A stretch of 64,000 nucleotides of DNA from Sphingomonas sp. Root720 (GTDB lineage Bacteria > Pseudomonadota > Alphaproteobacteria > Sphingomonadales > Sphingomonadaceae): contig NZ_LMID01000001.1 in the NCBI RefSeq assembly GCF_001428605.1, positions 1,123,372 to 1,187,371 of the forward strand. The letters run 5' to 3'. Position numbers and translations under genes: made by a program. Shown one piece after another: positions 17,431-25,841 of the stretch; position 1 is the first letter of the stretch; each line of letters opens with the position of its first letter. The notes below the pieces were generated by a model, which made no database searches, was not told where the DNA came from, and worked only from the letters and a program-made list of their open reading frames with translations.

Positions 17431-18941
17431 GCGTCGATGCGAAGCTGATCCGACAGAAAATTCAGCGGCTGCGCGCCGGTGCAAAACCGCGTGTACTCGA
17501 CCTGTTCTCCGGCTGCGGCGGCATCTCGCTCGGCTTTCAGGCGGCCGGCTATGAAATTGTGGCAGCTGTTGAGAACGACGCTGACGCGGCCCGCTCACAC
17601 GGCCTCAACTTCCACCATGGCGAAGACCGCCACAGCATTGCGCGCGATATCACCGCAACCTCGCCCGACGATCTGGCCAAGGACCTCGGTCTCGGACCCG
17701 CGTCGGCCGCATTTGATGTCATCGTCGGCGGTCCGCCCTGTCAGGCGTTTGCGCGTGTCGGCCGTTCAAAACTGCGCGAGATCGCCGAACATCCCGAGGC
17801 GTTCCGCCACGATCCGCGTGCCCGCCTCTACATTGAATATCTCAATTATGTTGAGGCCTGCGCACCGCTCGCCGTCGTAATCGAGAATGTCCCCGACATG
17901 CTCAATCATGGTGGACATAACTTGGCGGCCGAGATCGGCGAAATCCTCGCCGGCAAGGGTTATGTAGTGCGTTATACGCTGCTGAACGCTGCCTTTTACG
18001 GCGTGCCACAGATGCGCGAGCGGATGATCCTCATCGCGATCCGCAAAGAGCTCGCCGACGATGTCGAGTTCCCGGCTCCTACGCACTGGATCGACCTGCC
18101 GTCTGGCTATCAGGGATCCCGCGCGGTCGCGCTCAAGCTAGCCACGGGCGGCGATCTTCTGTCCGGTGTCACTGGCCTCAGCACCTACAAGGCGGCGCCG
18201 GAAGCCGATGACGGTCTTCCCGCCGCGATCACGACCGAACAGGCGATCAGCGATCTCCCGGAGATCCTCGCACGCGAACTCCTCGCAGACGGGCAGCTCC
18301 GCCGTGGTACGCGCCGACTTGACGTAATGCTGCCGTACGGCGGTCACAACCGCCAGCACGACTATGTGAAAGCGATGCGCAGTTGGTCCGGCTTCGAAGG
18401 CGTCGCGCACGTGCGCGATCATGTGATCCGCTATCTTCCGCGTGATTATCGGATCTTCGCCGGACTTCAGCCCGGCGACCAGTATCCGGAGGCGCACCGT
18501 CACGCGCTCAGCCTGTTCGAGGCGGAGCTTGAGCGCCTGGACGCCGAAGGTCTGCGGCCGGCCGACAGCAGTGCGGAATGGGACGCGCTCAAAGCTGCAT
18601 TTGTCCCGCCATATGACGCGGGCAAATTCCCGAACAAATGGCGCAAGATGGAGGCTGGCGCGCCGGCGCGGACGCTTCTCGCCCATCTCGGCAAGGACGG
18701 ATACAGTCATATCCATTATGACAGCCGGCAGGCGCGCCCGATTTCGGTCCGCGAAGCGGCCCGCCTGCAGTCTTTCCCGGACGGCTTCCGTTTCGCCGGC
18801 ACGATGAACCCGGCGTTCCGGCAGATCGGCAATGCAGTGCCACCGCTGCTTGCCCGCGCGGTCGCGCAGACGCTGCGCAGTCAGCTGCTTGGCGACATTG
18901 CGAGCGAAACGCCGGCCCTAGCCGTGGGAACCGGACGCTGA
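17427..18941 (+). CDS. DNA (cytosine-5-)-methyltransferase
   Basis: A 504-residue C5 cytosine methyltransferase with all key motifs: SAM-binding motif I DLFSGCGG (25-32), catalytic motif IV GGPPCQAF with Cys105, motif VI ENV (153-155), motif VIII QMRER (195-199), and C-terminal motifs IX/X (SVREAARLQSFPDGF and RQIGNAVPP, about 440-475). The target-recognition domain lies between motifs VIII and IX; its recognition sequence cannot be predicted. The presence of vsr downstream fits a Dcm-type enzyme. It is probably the self-marking activity that protects host DNA from the divergently encoded Z1/DUF4420 machinery. Confidence 0.93.
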   Translation: MSVDAKLIRQKIQRLRAGAKPRVLDLFSGCGGISLGFQAAGYEIVAAVENDADAARSHGLNFHHGEDRHSIARDITATSPDDLAKDLGLGPASAAFDVIVGGPPCQAFARVGRSKLREIAEHPEAFRHDPRARLYIEYLNYVEACAPLAVVIENVPDMLNHGGHNLAAEIGEILAGKGYVVRYTLLNAAFYGVPQMRERMILIAIRKELADDVEFPAPTHWIDLPSGYQGSRAVALKLATGGDLLSGVTGLSTYKAAPEADDGLPAAITTEQAISDLPEILARELLADGQLRRGTRRLDVMLPYGGHNRQHDYVKAMRSWSGFEGVAHVRDHVIRYLPRDYRIFAGLQPGDQYPEAHRHALSLFEAELERLDAEGLRPADSSAEWDALKAAFVPPYDAGKFPNKWRKMEAGAPARTLLAHLGKDGYSHIHYDSRQARPISVREAARLQSFPDGFRFAGTMNPAFRQIGNAVPPLLARAVAQTLRSQLLGDIASETPALAVGTGR

Positions 18942-19522
18942 TGAGCCGACGCGACGAGATCATCGTCGTCCGCTCGCTCGCCGAATCCGACCTCGGCATC
19001 TTCTCGATGCACCGGCTGAGCGCGACGAGCAAACAGCGGGCGATTGCGCTGACGACACCGGTTGCGCGGCGGCTGCTGAGCGAGCGTCTGTTCGCCGCCG
19101 GTGGTGACGATCTCGACCTTATCTGCGTCTATGGCGGTTACGGAAACCGCGAGCTGCGCAACATCGGGAAAGTCGGCAAGAACTGGCGGCTGGGCGGGCG
19201 CAAGATCACCGCCAACGCCTGCGCTTTTCTCGATAGCAAGGATTTCGTGCTACTGCGTTCGGTCGCCGGGAACGACGGCAACCACCCCATTCTGATGACC
19301 TTTATCGGCCGGCAGCGCGAGCGGCTGCTTCACGCCGGCATCGTTGCGAGCCTGGCCGAGGACTTCCGCGACAGTGTCGCTATGGTGGCGTCCGGATCGG
19401 ACGCATTCGCCGCCCTATCCGCTGCATTCCCCCCGGTCCCCTCCGATCTCGCGGTCGGATCACCGCTTCCGGACGTTGGGGGCGCCGTTCCGGAGCATGC
19501 GGCCGGGAGCGATGGTAGATAG
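18941..19522 (+). CDS. Hypothetical protein of the methyltransferase operon
   Basis: A 193-residue protein I do not recognise. It begins MSRRDEIIVVRSLAESDLGI directly at the methyltransferase stop (TGATG overlap) and ends inside the vsr start region (11-bp overlap). The N-terminal two thirds has alternating hydrophobic strands with conserved-looking aromatic/basic residues (GKNWRLGGRKI, DFVLLRSVAGND). The C-terminus is Ala/Pro-rich. Its size and placement suggest a small DNA-recognition (EcoRII-N or B3-like barrel) or effector domain, but this is only a guess. No membrane segment or signal peptide. Confidence 0.65.
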   Translation: MSRRDEIIVVRSLAESDLGIFSMHRLSATSKQRAIALTTPVARRLLSERLFAAGGDDLDLICVYGGYGNRELRNIGKVGKNWRLGGRKITANACAFLDSKDFVLLRSVAGNDGNHPILMTFIGRQRERLLHAGIVASLAEDFRDSVAMVASGSDAFAALSAAFPPVPSDLAVGSPLPDVGGAVPEHAAGSDGR

Positions 19523-19979
19523 GCTGACGCCGGACCAGCGCCGGCTCAACATGAGCCGCGTCCGTGCCAAGGACACCCGCCCGGAGATGACCGTCCGCGG
19601 CCTGCTGCATCACGCGGGTTTTCGCTATCGGCTGCACCGTCGCGACCTTCCCGGTCGGCCCGACATTGTCCTGCCGCGCTATCGGGCTGCGATCTTCGTT
19701 CACGGATGCTTCTGGCACGGGCATGACTGTTCGCTGTTCCGGATGCCGGCGACGCGGCCGGAATTCTGGGCTGCGAAAATCGCAGCGAACCGTCGCCGCG
19801 ACTGGGACGCTGTGTCAGGGCTGCGCGATGCCCATTGGCGCAGCCTGCTGATCTGGGAATGTGCCCTGCGCGGGCGCGGCCGGTTGCCAGCCGAGACACT
19901 GACCGACAGGATCACCGCGTTCATCGCCAGCGACGTAGCGTTCGCGGCGATCAGAGAAATGGGGGCGGAAGAAACATGA
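19512..19979 (+). CDS. vsr: Very short patch repair (Vsr) endonuclease
   Basis: A 155-residue Vsr nicking endonuclease. The residues known from E. coli Vsr are in register: Asp51 in LPGRPDIVL, and His64 and His69 in IFVHGCFWHGHDC. Vsr cuts 5' of the mismatched T in T:G mispairs that arise by deamination of 5-methylcytosine, so it is commonly encoded beside C5 methyltransferases, as here. It starts at ATG 19512, overlapping the preceding gene by 11 bp, and couples to the next gene by an ATGA overlap. Confidence 0.92.
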   Translation: MVDRLTPDQRRLNMSRVRAKDTRPEMTVRGLLHHAGFRYRLHRRDLPGRPDIVLPRYRAAIFVHGCFWHGHDCSLFRMPATRPEFWAAKIAANRRRDWDAVSGLRDAHWRSLLIWECALRGRGRLPAETLTDRITAFIASDVAFAAIREMGAEET

Positions 19980-20563
19980 AGGGCATCGTTTCGATAACGG
20001 GAGCAGATCCGGACAACGCGCTTGAGGCGCTTGCTGATCTGGAGTTGCTGCGGCTGCGCGCGCGCGTGGCAGCCGAGCTCAAGCGCCGCGGCCTGGCATC
20101 CAATGTTGGTCAGGTCGCGGAGAGTCTTGCTCTGTCGTTCTTCAACGGAACTCCCGGACGCCCGAACCTTCAGCCCGCGCCTACGGGAACGCAAAATGTC
20201 GATGCGCTCTCGCGTCGCGGCGATCGCTATTCGATCAAGGGCGTGCTTGATGGCCGCAAGACAGGAACCGTTTATCCCGATCGCGACGACCGTGATAAAC
20301 AGCTGTTCGAATTTCTCCTGATCGTGCGGATCAATCCTGAGTGGCAGCTCATCTGCATCCATGAGTTCGACTGGAAGACATTCTGTGAGGTGCGCAGCTG
20401 GGACAGTCGCATGAACGCATGGTATGTCGGGCTCGCCACAAAGACACTGGCGCGCGCGACCACGTTTGTCCCACCAACGCGAGCGGACGCGATCGAAAGA
20501 TCGAATGGACCGGATCAACCGCTGCCAGCCGCCCCGTCGCCGGAACATAGTCGAAGTCCCTGA
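19976..20563 (+). CDS. Hypothetical protein, possible PD-(D/E)XK nuclease fold
   Basis: A 195-residue protein coupled to vsr by ATGA. After a helical N-terminus there is a Glu49 (VAESLALSFFNG), Asp76 in TQNVDALSRRGDRY, and Ser86-Ile-Lys88 in SIKG. This arrangement resembles the E...D...(E/Q)xK nuclease core with an atypical serine at the third position. A beta-rich region (LFEFLLIVRINPEWQLICIHEFDW) follows. Last gene of the rightward arm; it may be an additional restriction-type nuclease or an inactive recognition subunit. Similar to families such as DUF6998 in general pattern, but I cannot confirm this. Confidence 0.6.
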   Translation: MKGIVSITGADPDNALEALADLELLRLRARVAAELKRRGLASNVGQVAESLALSFFNGTPGRPNLQPAPTGTQNVDALSRRGDRYSIKGVLDGRKTGTVYPDRDDRDKQLFEFLLIVRINPEWQLICIHEFDWKTFCEVRSWDSRMNAWYVGLATKTLARATTFVPPTRADAIERSNGPDQPLPAAPSPEHSRSP

Positions 20564-20643
20564 GAGATGCGCCATTGGCAAATTCGTCAGCCTTGACGAG
20601 GTCCGAAACGCAATCGATGTCCCGATTGCTGCCGCTGTTTGGT

Positions 20644-20865
20644 TCATTCCGTCGCATCTCGACGCCGGCGCGCAAAGGCTCTGTCGCTCTCCAAGAAGCT
20701 TACAAGCATGACTGGAATAAGGTCAGACACCGCCTCTTCCTGGCCGTAGGCCTCCCGATAAGCCTCGCTATATGCCTTCAAAGTGGCTGCAAGGTTGGGC
20801 GAGACAGAGATCGTGATCTTGACGGGCGTTCGGTCTGGCAATCTCGCTAATTTCAAATCAGGCAT
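20644..20865 (-). CDS. DUF2274 domain-containing protein
   Basis: A 73-residue protein beginning MPDLKLARLPDRTPVKITIS, the conserved start of DUF2274, a short family found almost exclusively at the trbI end of alphaproteobacterial Trb conjugation operons. The ATG at 20865 overlaps the trbI stop by 8 bp, with GGGAGG upstream. The longer open frame upstream is a shadow of trbI. The beta-strand plus two-helix pattern is compatible with an RHH-like fold. It is the last gene of the transfer operon; function unknown. Confidence 0.82.
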   Translation of the reverse strand: MPDLKLARLPDRTPVKITISVSPNLAATLKAYSEAYREAYGQEEAVSDLIPVMLVSFLESDRAFARRRRDATE

Positions 20866-22069
20866 TGGGACCTCCCGCCTTCCAAGGCGACAAGATAAGA
20901 TCCTTGTGGACCAGCAGCCGCACGGGCCCCCCGGGGCGGATCGTGATCGTCGGCTGCACGCCCAGATTGCGCTGGGTGATTTGATCACCGGCGCGCGCGA
21001 CATTGTCCTGCGTCGACTCCCGGATCGCCTGAACCAGATCGCTCTGACCCGAAAGCGCCAGCTGCGAACTGACCCCGAGCAGCGTCGATAGCACGACCCC
21101 CTTCAGCAGCATCCATGTATGAAAATCGACCTTATCGACAAGCCCTGCATAGCCCGACGGATCAGTCGCTGGCGCATTGTCGATCTGCATCGACGACCCA
21201 TCGGGCCAGATGATCCGCTGCCAGACGACAAGCGCGCGCTTCTGCCCGAAGGCGACGACGCTGTCGTAGCTGCCGACCAGCCTCGCGCCTTGCGGGATGA
21301 GCAGGATCGAACCCGTCGGGCTGTCATAGACATTCTGCGATATTTGCGCGGTCACGAGTCCCGGCAGGTCAGAATTGAGTCCGGTGATGAGGCTGGCTGC
21401 GATCACACTCCCTGCCGAGACGAGATAGGGTGAAGCCGCCGGCATCAGCGCATGCGGATTGATATCCCCACCGCGATCGACCCGCCGCTGGAAGTCTGCC
21501 TTGGTTTGTTGTCCATTTGGATCCTTCGTCGGATCGATCGCCAGTTGGGCGGCCTCACTCGCCGCAGGCGCCGCGCCACTCCCCGGCGCGGCCGGGATTT
21601 CCGCCGAATGCGATCCTGACTGAACGAGGATGGGCGACTGCCGCGCTGCCCTGATGTCGGCAAGCCGACGTTGCCACTCCTCAGCCGCCGCGCTCTGGCT
21701 TGGCGTCGGTCCCGTCACGCCCGGAGCCTCGAGTTCGCGCTGGCGATTGAGGATCGGCCGGCCGAGATCGCCCGGCAGCGGCGGCCCCAGCTTTGGCGTG
21801 TCGCCATAGGTCGACGGCAGTCCGTTGAGCGCATCGCTTGCTTGGCGCGTGTCGGGCTCGGACAGCTCGGTCTGATCGCTCACCTTGTTGAAGACGGGTG
21901 GCTTCAATGCCACCCACGCGATCACCATCAGGCTGGCGGACCCGGCGGCGGCGATGCCGATGATCAACCCGCGCTTGAAACGGATCGCGCGCTGCGGTCG
22001 CGACCGGATCGCCAGCGTCTCCGGATCGAGCTTTGTCTGCGGTGCTGCTGCGACGTCACTCTCAGTCAT
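20858..22069 (-). CDS. trbI: Conjugal transfer protein TrbI (VirB10-like)
   Basis: A 403-residue inner/outer membrane-spanning channel component. A cytoplasmic N-terminus is followed by one transmembrane helix (residues 33-54), a Pro-rich periplasmic linker, and the C-terminal VirB10 domain (ILLIPQGARLVGSYDS, and LVVWQRIIWPDGSSMQID near residue 285). VirB10/TrbI proteins join the inner-membrane ATPases to the outer-membrane pore of the type IV secretion channel. Start overlaps the trbG stop by 4 bp. Confidence 0.93.
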   Translation of the reverse strand: MTESDVAAAPQTKLDPETLAIRSRPQRAIRFKRGLIIGIAAAGSASLMVIAWVALKPPVFNKVSDQTELSEPDTRQASDALNGLPSTYGDTPKLGPPLPGDLGRPILNRQRELEAPGVTGPTPSQSAAAEEWQRRLADIRAARQSPILVQSGSHSAEIPAAPGSGAAPAASEAAQLAIDPTKDPNGQQTKADFQRRVDRGGDINPHALMPAASPYLVSAGSVIAASLITGLNSDLPGLVTAQISQNVYDSPTGSILLIPQGARLVGSYDSVVAFGQKRALVVWQRIIWPDGSSMQIDNAPATDPSGYAGLVDKVDFHTWMLLKGVVLSTLLGVSSQLALSGQSDLVQAIRESTQDNVARAGDQITQRNLGVQPTITIRPGGPVRLLVHKDLILSPWKAGGPNA

Positions 22070-22896
22070 GCCGCGCTCCGAGCGCTGTGCGGATCGCCGA
22101 TCCGCGAGATGCGAACGATCTGCTGTTTCTTGGTGCCGAGCCGCAGTTCGGCCACATCGAACAGACGATCGACGACATAGAAGCGCCCACGCTGCCGGTA
22201 ATTTACAAGCTCGGCCTTCTTATCGGCTCCCAGCACGAACAGCGGCGGTGCATCACCGGTACTGAGGCTCGGCGGAAACTCGATGAAGGTCTGCCGGCCG
22301 TCATCAAAGGCGCGAAGCGGCCGCCAATCGGCCTTGTCGCCATCGATCCGATAGTTGAAGTGGAGTTGGTCGATGTTGAGGCCCGCTGCGATCGGCGCCG
22401 CTTGCTCGGCCGCTACTTTCGCCTTCTGCAGCGCGATCATTACATCCTGCGGATAGATCCACGATAAGGCCATCATCGCCACATGCGATGTGCTGCGCAG
22501 CCGCACATGGTAGCTGCGACGGTCGGTCGTGATCACGAGATTGGTCTCGAGGCCGGCCGAGAATGGCTTCACCAGTATGTGGGTGCGCTTGCCCTCCCCA
22601 CTTCCGCTGGTCGTGTCGCCGATCACCCAGCGGGCGGTGTCACCACTTGCCACGGCAACGAGGCTTTCGCCGGGCTGCAACGATAGGTCGGTGATGACAC
22701 CTGGCGCGGTATAGGCCTGGAAGATCGCCCCGTCAGCGAACGGATAGATCTGGACGGCGTTGACGAAGCCCTGGCTCGCCGGCTCCTGCGTGGCGCTTCG
22801 ATTGGCGGCGCTGACTCGCGCCAGGGGCGGCGGTACGGCGGCGAAAGCGGTAGCGGCGGCGAGCGATGCGAGTCCTACGCCCAACATGATCTTCAT
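22066..22896 (-). CDS. trbG: Conjugal transfer protein TrbG (VirB9-like)
   Basis: A 276-residue protein with an N-terminal signal peptide (MKIMLGVGLASLAAATAFAA) and a VirB9/TrbG beta-rich body (EGKRTHILVKPFSAGLETNL; LHFNYRIDGDKADWRPLRAFDDG). It forms the outer-membrane core of the channel together with TrbI. The ATG at 22896 overlaps the trbF stop (ATGA); the longer upstream frame is a shadow of trbF. Confidence 0.92.
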   Translation of the reverse strand: MKIMLGVGLASLAAATAFAAVPPPLARVSAANRSATQEPASQGFVNAVQIYPFADGAIFQAYTAPGVITDLSLQPGESLVAVASGDTARWVIGDTTSGSGEGKRTHILVKPFSAGLETNLVITTDRRSYHVRLRSTSHVAMMALSWIYPQDVMIALQKAKVAAEQAAPIAAGLNIDQLHFNYRIDGDKADWRPLRAFDDGRQTFIEFPPSLSTGDAPPLFVLGADKKAELVNYRQRGRFYVVDRLFDVAELRLGTKKQQIVRISRIGDPHSARSAA

Positions 22897-23690
22897 GACG
22901 CGTTCTCCTGTGTTTTGGGGATGACGGTGGCGAGATTGGGATCGAGCGGGCTGCCCGCGGGGACATTGACCGGAGGGATCGCCGACGACGGGCGCACCGC
23001 CGCCGACGTCTCGAGCTCCCGGCTCCAGTCGATCGCATCGACGTAGAGACCGAGCGGATTGCGCCGGAGCACCTCGGCATTGGCCGGCCGCTTCAGCAGG
23101 ACGGTGACGATCGCGGTCCAGCGCGACGTACCGGCGATCGCGCCGCGCTCGAAGGCAGTCTCGGTCCATTTAACCTGGAAGGAACGGTCCGAGGCTCGGA
23201 CGACGCTCGTCACCTGAACCGAGACGGTACGTTCGCCGATATGCGCGAAGGAATCCGCAACGCGTGCATAGTCGTCGAGAAACTGGCTCCCTCGTTTCGT
23301 CGTGAAATCGTAGGCCTCGAGCCAGGACCGACGCATCAGCACCGGGTCGAGCGACACTGTCCGGATGTCACCGACGAAGTGCGACAGGGCCCAGGCGATC
23401 TGGGGATCGGTCGGCGTGTAACCGGCTTCCGCTTCGCTTACCGCGCGCGGTTGGCCGAGATGATCGACCTCAATGACGTAGGGCACGACACGGCTTTGCA
23501 GCGACTGCCAGACCAGTGTGCCGGAGAGCCCACCGGCCAGTGACAGGCAGCCGAAGGCCATCAGCCGCCAGTTGCGCGCCTGAACGCGGGCGGATCCGAT
23601 CCGCTCGTCCCAGACCTGACCGGCGCGTTGATAGGGTGTGTCGGGTTCGGGGGTCCGGCCGTAGCGCTGGACGCTTCGTTTGAAGAGCAT
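22893..23690 (-). CDS. trbF: Conjugal transfer protein TrbF (VirB8-like)
   Basis: A 265-residue bitopic membrane protein with a short cytoplasmic N-terminus, one transmembrane helix at about 43-62, and a periplasmic NTF2-like VirB8 domain (DPQIAWALSHFVGDIRTVSLDPVLMR ... QVKWTETAFERG ... NPLGLYVDAIDWSREL). VirB8/TrbF nucleates assembly of the conjugation channel. Start ATG 23690 overlaps the trbL stop by one base. Confidence 0.93.
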   Translation of the reverse strand: MLFKRSVQRYGRTPEPDTPYQRAGQVWDERIGSARVQARNWRLMAFGCLSLAGGLSGTLVWQSLQSRVVPYVIEVDHLGQPRAVSEAEAGYTPTDPQIAWALSHFVGDIRTVSLDPVLMRRSWLEAYDFTTKRGSQFLDDYARVADSFAHIGERTVSVQVTSVVRASDRSFQVKWTETAFERGAIAGTSRWTAIVTVLLKRPANAEVLRRNPLGLYVDAIDWSRELETSAAVRPSSAIPPVNVPAGSPLDPNLATVIPKTQENAS

Positions 23691-24982
23691 CAGTCGTCCT
23701 TCTCTTTGATATCAGGGGTGGCGGACGCGCCGCCGCGGTCGCCTTCTCGCAGCGCCTGGAGGGTGGCGTGGCGACGGGTGCGGGCGGCCTGTTCGGCGCG
23801 AAGAGCTTGAGCCCATGCCGGCGCGTTGCCGGCGCTGCCGCCTTGATCCGCGGCCGTGCCGCCATGGGCCGACCAAGCGGCCTGGCGGCCGGACTCAGCG
23901 GCTTCGCCGAGACCGAACGCTGATGCGACACGCGCTTTCGCGGCATTGCCCGCAGCGCGTGCGACGCCGCCGAGACCTGCGCCTACCGATGACGAGCCGG
24001 ACGTTTCCTGTCCGAGCTGATAGGCGGCGGATGCAGCCGATCCCATCTCGGTACCGGCGCGCATCGCCCCGAGCCCCCCGCCAATGACGCCACGCGCTGC
24101 ACCAGCGGCGGCGGCACCGCCAAGCATGGCGAAACCTGCGGCGCCTACGGTCGTGCCGAGCGCGGCTCCCGCCCCGAGCTGCGGTGCGCCGGATACCAAT
24201 CCCGCTGCGATGCCGGGCCCGAAAATGCCGAGACCGAACAGCGCGAGGCTTGCGAGGACGAGGCTCATCGCCTGGCCGATGTCGGGCTCATGGCCCTGAA
24301 GCGCAGTCGTGAATTGGCTGAAATAGTTGGAGCCGATGCCCACGATGACAGCGAGCACCATCACCTTGATACCTGACGACACGACATTGCCGAGGACGCG
24401 CTCGGCGAGGAAGCTTGTGCGGTTCCAGAGCGCGAAGGGAACGAGGATGAAGCCCGCCAGGCTGGTGAGCTTGAACTCGATGATCGTGACGAACATCTGC
24501 ACCGCGAGGATGAAGAAGGCAATGATAACGAGCACCCAGGCGAACAACAGCACCGCAATCGTCATGAAATTATCGAAGAAGCTGGTGAACCCCATCAGAT
24601 TCGAGGCCTGCTGCAACAAAGGCCACGCAGCCTGATAGCCCGTGCCTGCAAGCCGACCGGGACGGAGCAGATCGGCAGCGCTCAACGTCCCGCCGCCCGC
24701 CGTCAGCCCCGCCTGTGCGAAGGAGCGGAAGATGATGTCGGCGAGCGTCGAGAAATTGTTCAGGATGAACGCGAAGGTGCCGATGTAGAGGATCTTGCGC
24801 AGAAAGCGGCCGATGACATTGTCCTCGCCGCCTAGCGCCCAGAAGAGTCCGGCAAGCGTGATATCGAGCGCGATTAGCGTCGCTGTCAGGAAGCGCACAT
24901 CACCGCCGAGCAGGCCGAACCCACTGTCGATATAAGTGGTGAAGGCGGTCATGAACTGATCGATGACGTTCAAGTCATTCAT
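23690..24982 (-). CDS. trbL: P-type conjugative transfer protein TrbL (VirB6-like)
   Basis: A 430-residue polytopic inner-membrane protein with about six hydrophobic segments in the first 270 residues, including FMTIAVLLFAWVLVIIAFFI. A Gly/Ala-rich stretch and a hydrophilic Ala/Gly/Gln-rich C-terminal tail (from about residue 300) follow, typical of TrbL. It forms part of the inner-membrane channel through which the DNA-relaxase complex passes. Separated from trbJ by a 119-bp spacer containing a strong hairpin; no trbK-like entry-exclusion lipoprotein is visible in that spacer. Confidence 0.92.
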   Translation of the reverse strand: MNDLNVIDQFMTAFTTYIDSGFGLLGGDVRFLTATLIALDITLAGLFWALGGEDNVIGRFLRKILYIGTFAFILNNFSTLADIIFRSFAQAGLTAGGGTLSAADLLRPGRLAGTGYQAAWPLLQQASNLMGFTSFFDNFMTIAVLLFAWVLVIIAFFILAVQMFVTIIEFKLTSLAGFILVPFALWNRTSFLAERVLGNVVSSGIKVMVLAVIVGIGSNYFSQFTTALQGHEPDIGQAMSLVLASLALFGLGIFGPGIAAGLVSGAPQLGAGAALGTTVGAAGFAMLGGAAAAGAARGVIGGGLGAMRAGTEMGSAASAAYQLGQETSGSSSVGAGLGGVARAAGNAAKARVASAFGLGEAAESGRQAAWSAHGGTAADQGGSAGNAPAWAQALRAEQAARTRRHATLQALREGDRGGASATPDIKEKDD

Positions 24983-25007
24983 GGCGGATCCTGCGATTTA
25001 AGAAGGT

Positions 25008-25050
25008 GCCGCGGGGCGGACCGGGGGAGCTGGGGAGCCCGCCCCGCGGC
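25008..25050. repeat. 12-bp perfect GC hairpin between trbJ and trbL
   Basis: GCCGCGGGGCGG (25008-25019) pairs perfectly with CCGCCCCGCGGC (25039-25050) around a 19-nt loop. It lies in the only sizeable gap of the trb operon. It has no T-run, so it is more likely an mRNA stability or attenuation element than a full terminator. Confidence 0.55.
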
Positions 25051-25101
25051 GACGGCGACAAGGGAGGCGAAACCTCGCCGCCGCCAAATCCGGCTCAAGC
25101 C

Positions 25102-25830
25102 CTATTGAGGGGTGTAGGCTGAGCCGGAACCGAGAAACTTGGTGGCCGCCGCACGCGCGTCCGACTGGGACTGGACGCGATTGGCCTCCGCGATCGCCTG
25201 CGCGCGCGCCTGCCCGGCCATCAGTGTCTGGATCTGAAATTGTTGCTTGGCGGTGAGCGCGAGCAGCTGGTTGGTCGCCTGTGTCGCCTGCAATGCGCCG
25301 ACCGCGCCCTGGCTGCGGCTGACGATCTCGCTCAAGGTCGTCGCATCAGCCTGGACGTTTTGGACGACCTGTGATTGCAAAGTCATCGTCTGGCTAAAGG
25401 ACTGCATCGCGGTGGTGAGCCGGGTCTGCGCATCGGCCATATGCTGGTTGTTGGTGAGCGCCGAATTGAAGCTCTGAGGATAAAGCGACTGGAACTGCTG
25501 GGTGGTGTTGGTGGCGTTGAACTGGATGCCCTGGGCTTTCCCCATAAGCACGTCGATCTGCTGGAGCGTCTGGGTCAGCGTGTTCAGCTCGGGAAAGCCG
25601 ATCGTGCTCAGATTCTTCGCCTGATTGGAAAGGCTCGTTGCCTGGTTCTGGAGTGACGTGATCTGGTTGGTGATCTGCTGCAGCTCACGCGCGGCGGTCA
25701 GAATATTCTGCGCATAGTTGAGCGCATCGAACACCGGGATGGCTTGTGCCGGCGTTGCGGGCAGCGTGACGGCGCTGATCGTCGCCATCGTGCAGATGGC
25801 GCTGATACCGGCAATGGCGAGTTTCTTCAT
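25102..25830 (-). CDS. trbJ: P-type conjugative transfer protein TrbJ (VirB5-like)
   Basis: A 242-residue exported protein. It has a signal peptide (MKKLAIAGISAICTM... ending near ATPAQA) and a long, mostly helical Gln/Asn/Thr-rich body, for example ELQQITNQITSLQNQATSL, as in TrbJ/VirB5 minor pilus-tip proteins. The ATG at 25830 has GGAGA 6 nt upstream. The ATG at 25842, overlapping the trbE stop, would add four residues. Confidence 0.9.
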   Translation of the reverse strand: MKKLAIAGISAICTMATISAVTLPATPAQAIPVFDALNYAQNILTAARELQQITNQITSLQNQATSLSNQAKNLSTIGFPELNTLTQTLQQIDVLMGKAQGIQFNATNTTQQFQSLYPQSFNSALTNNQHMADAQTRLTTAMQSFSQTMTLQSQVVQNVQADATTLSEIVSRSQGAVGALQATQATNQLLALTAKQQFQIQTLMAGQARAQAIAEANRVQSQSDARAAATKFLGSGSAYTPQ

Positions 25831-25841
25831 GGGGGTCTCCA

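Noticed and set aside
15529-17598. 689-residue form of the GHKL ATPase
   Set aside because: The extra N-terminus covers the divergent regulatory region and the RHH gene and has no conserved pattern; TTG 17019 with GGAG is better.
20644-21003. 119-codon version of the DUF2274 gene
   Set aside because: The upstream part is antisense-free but lies in trbI and does not resemble the family, which begins at the ATG at 20865.
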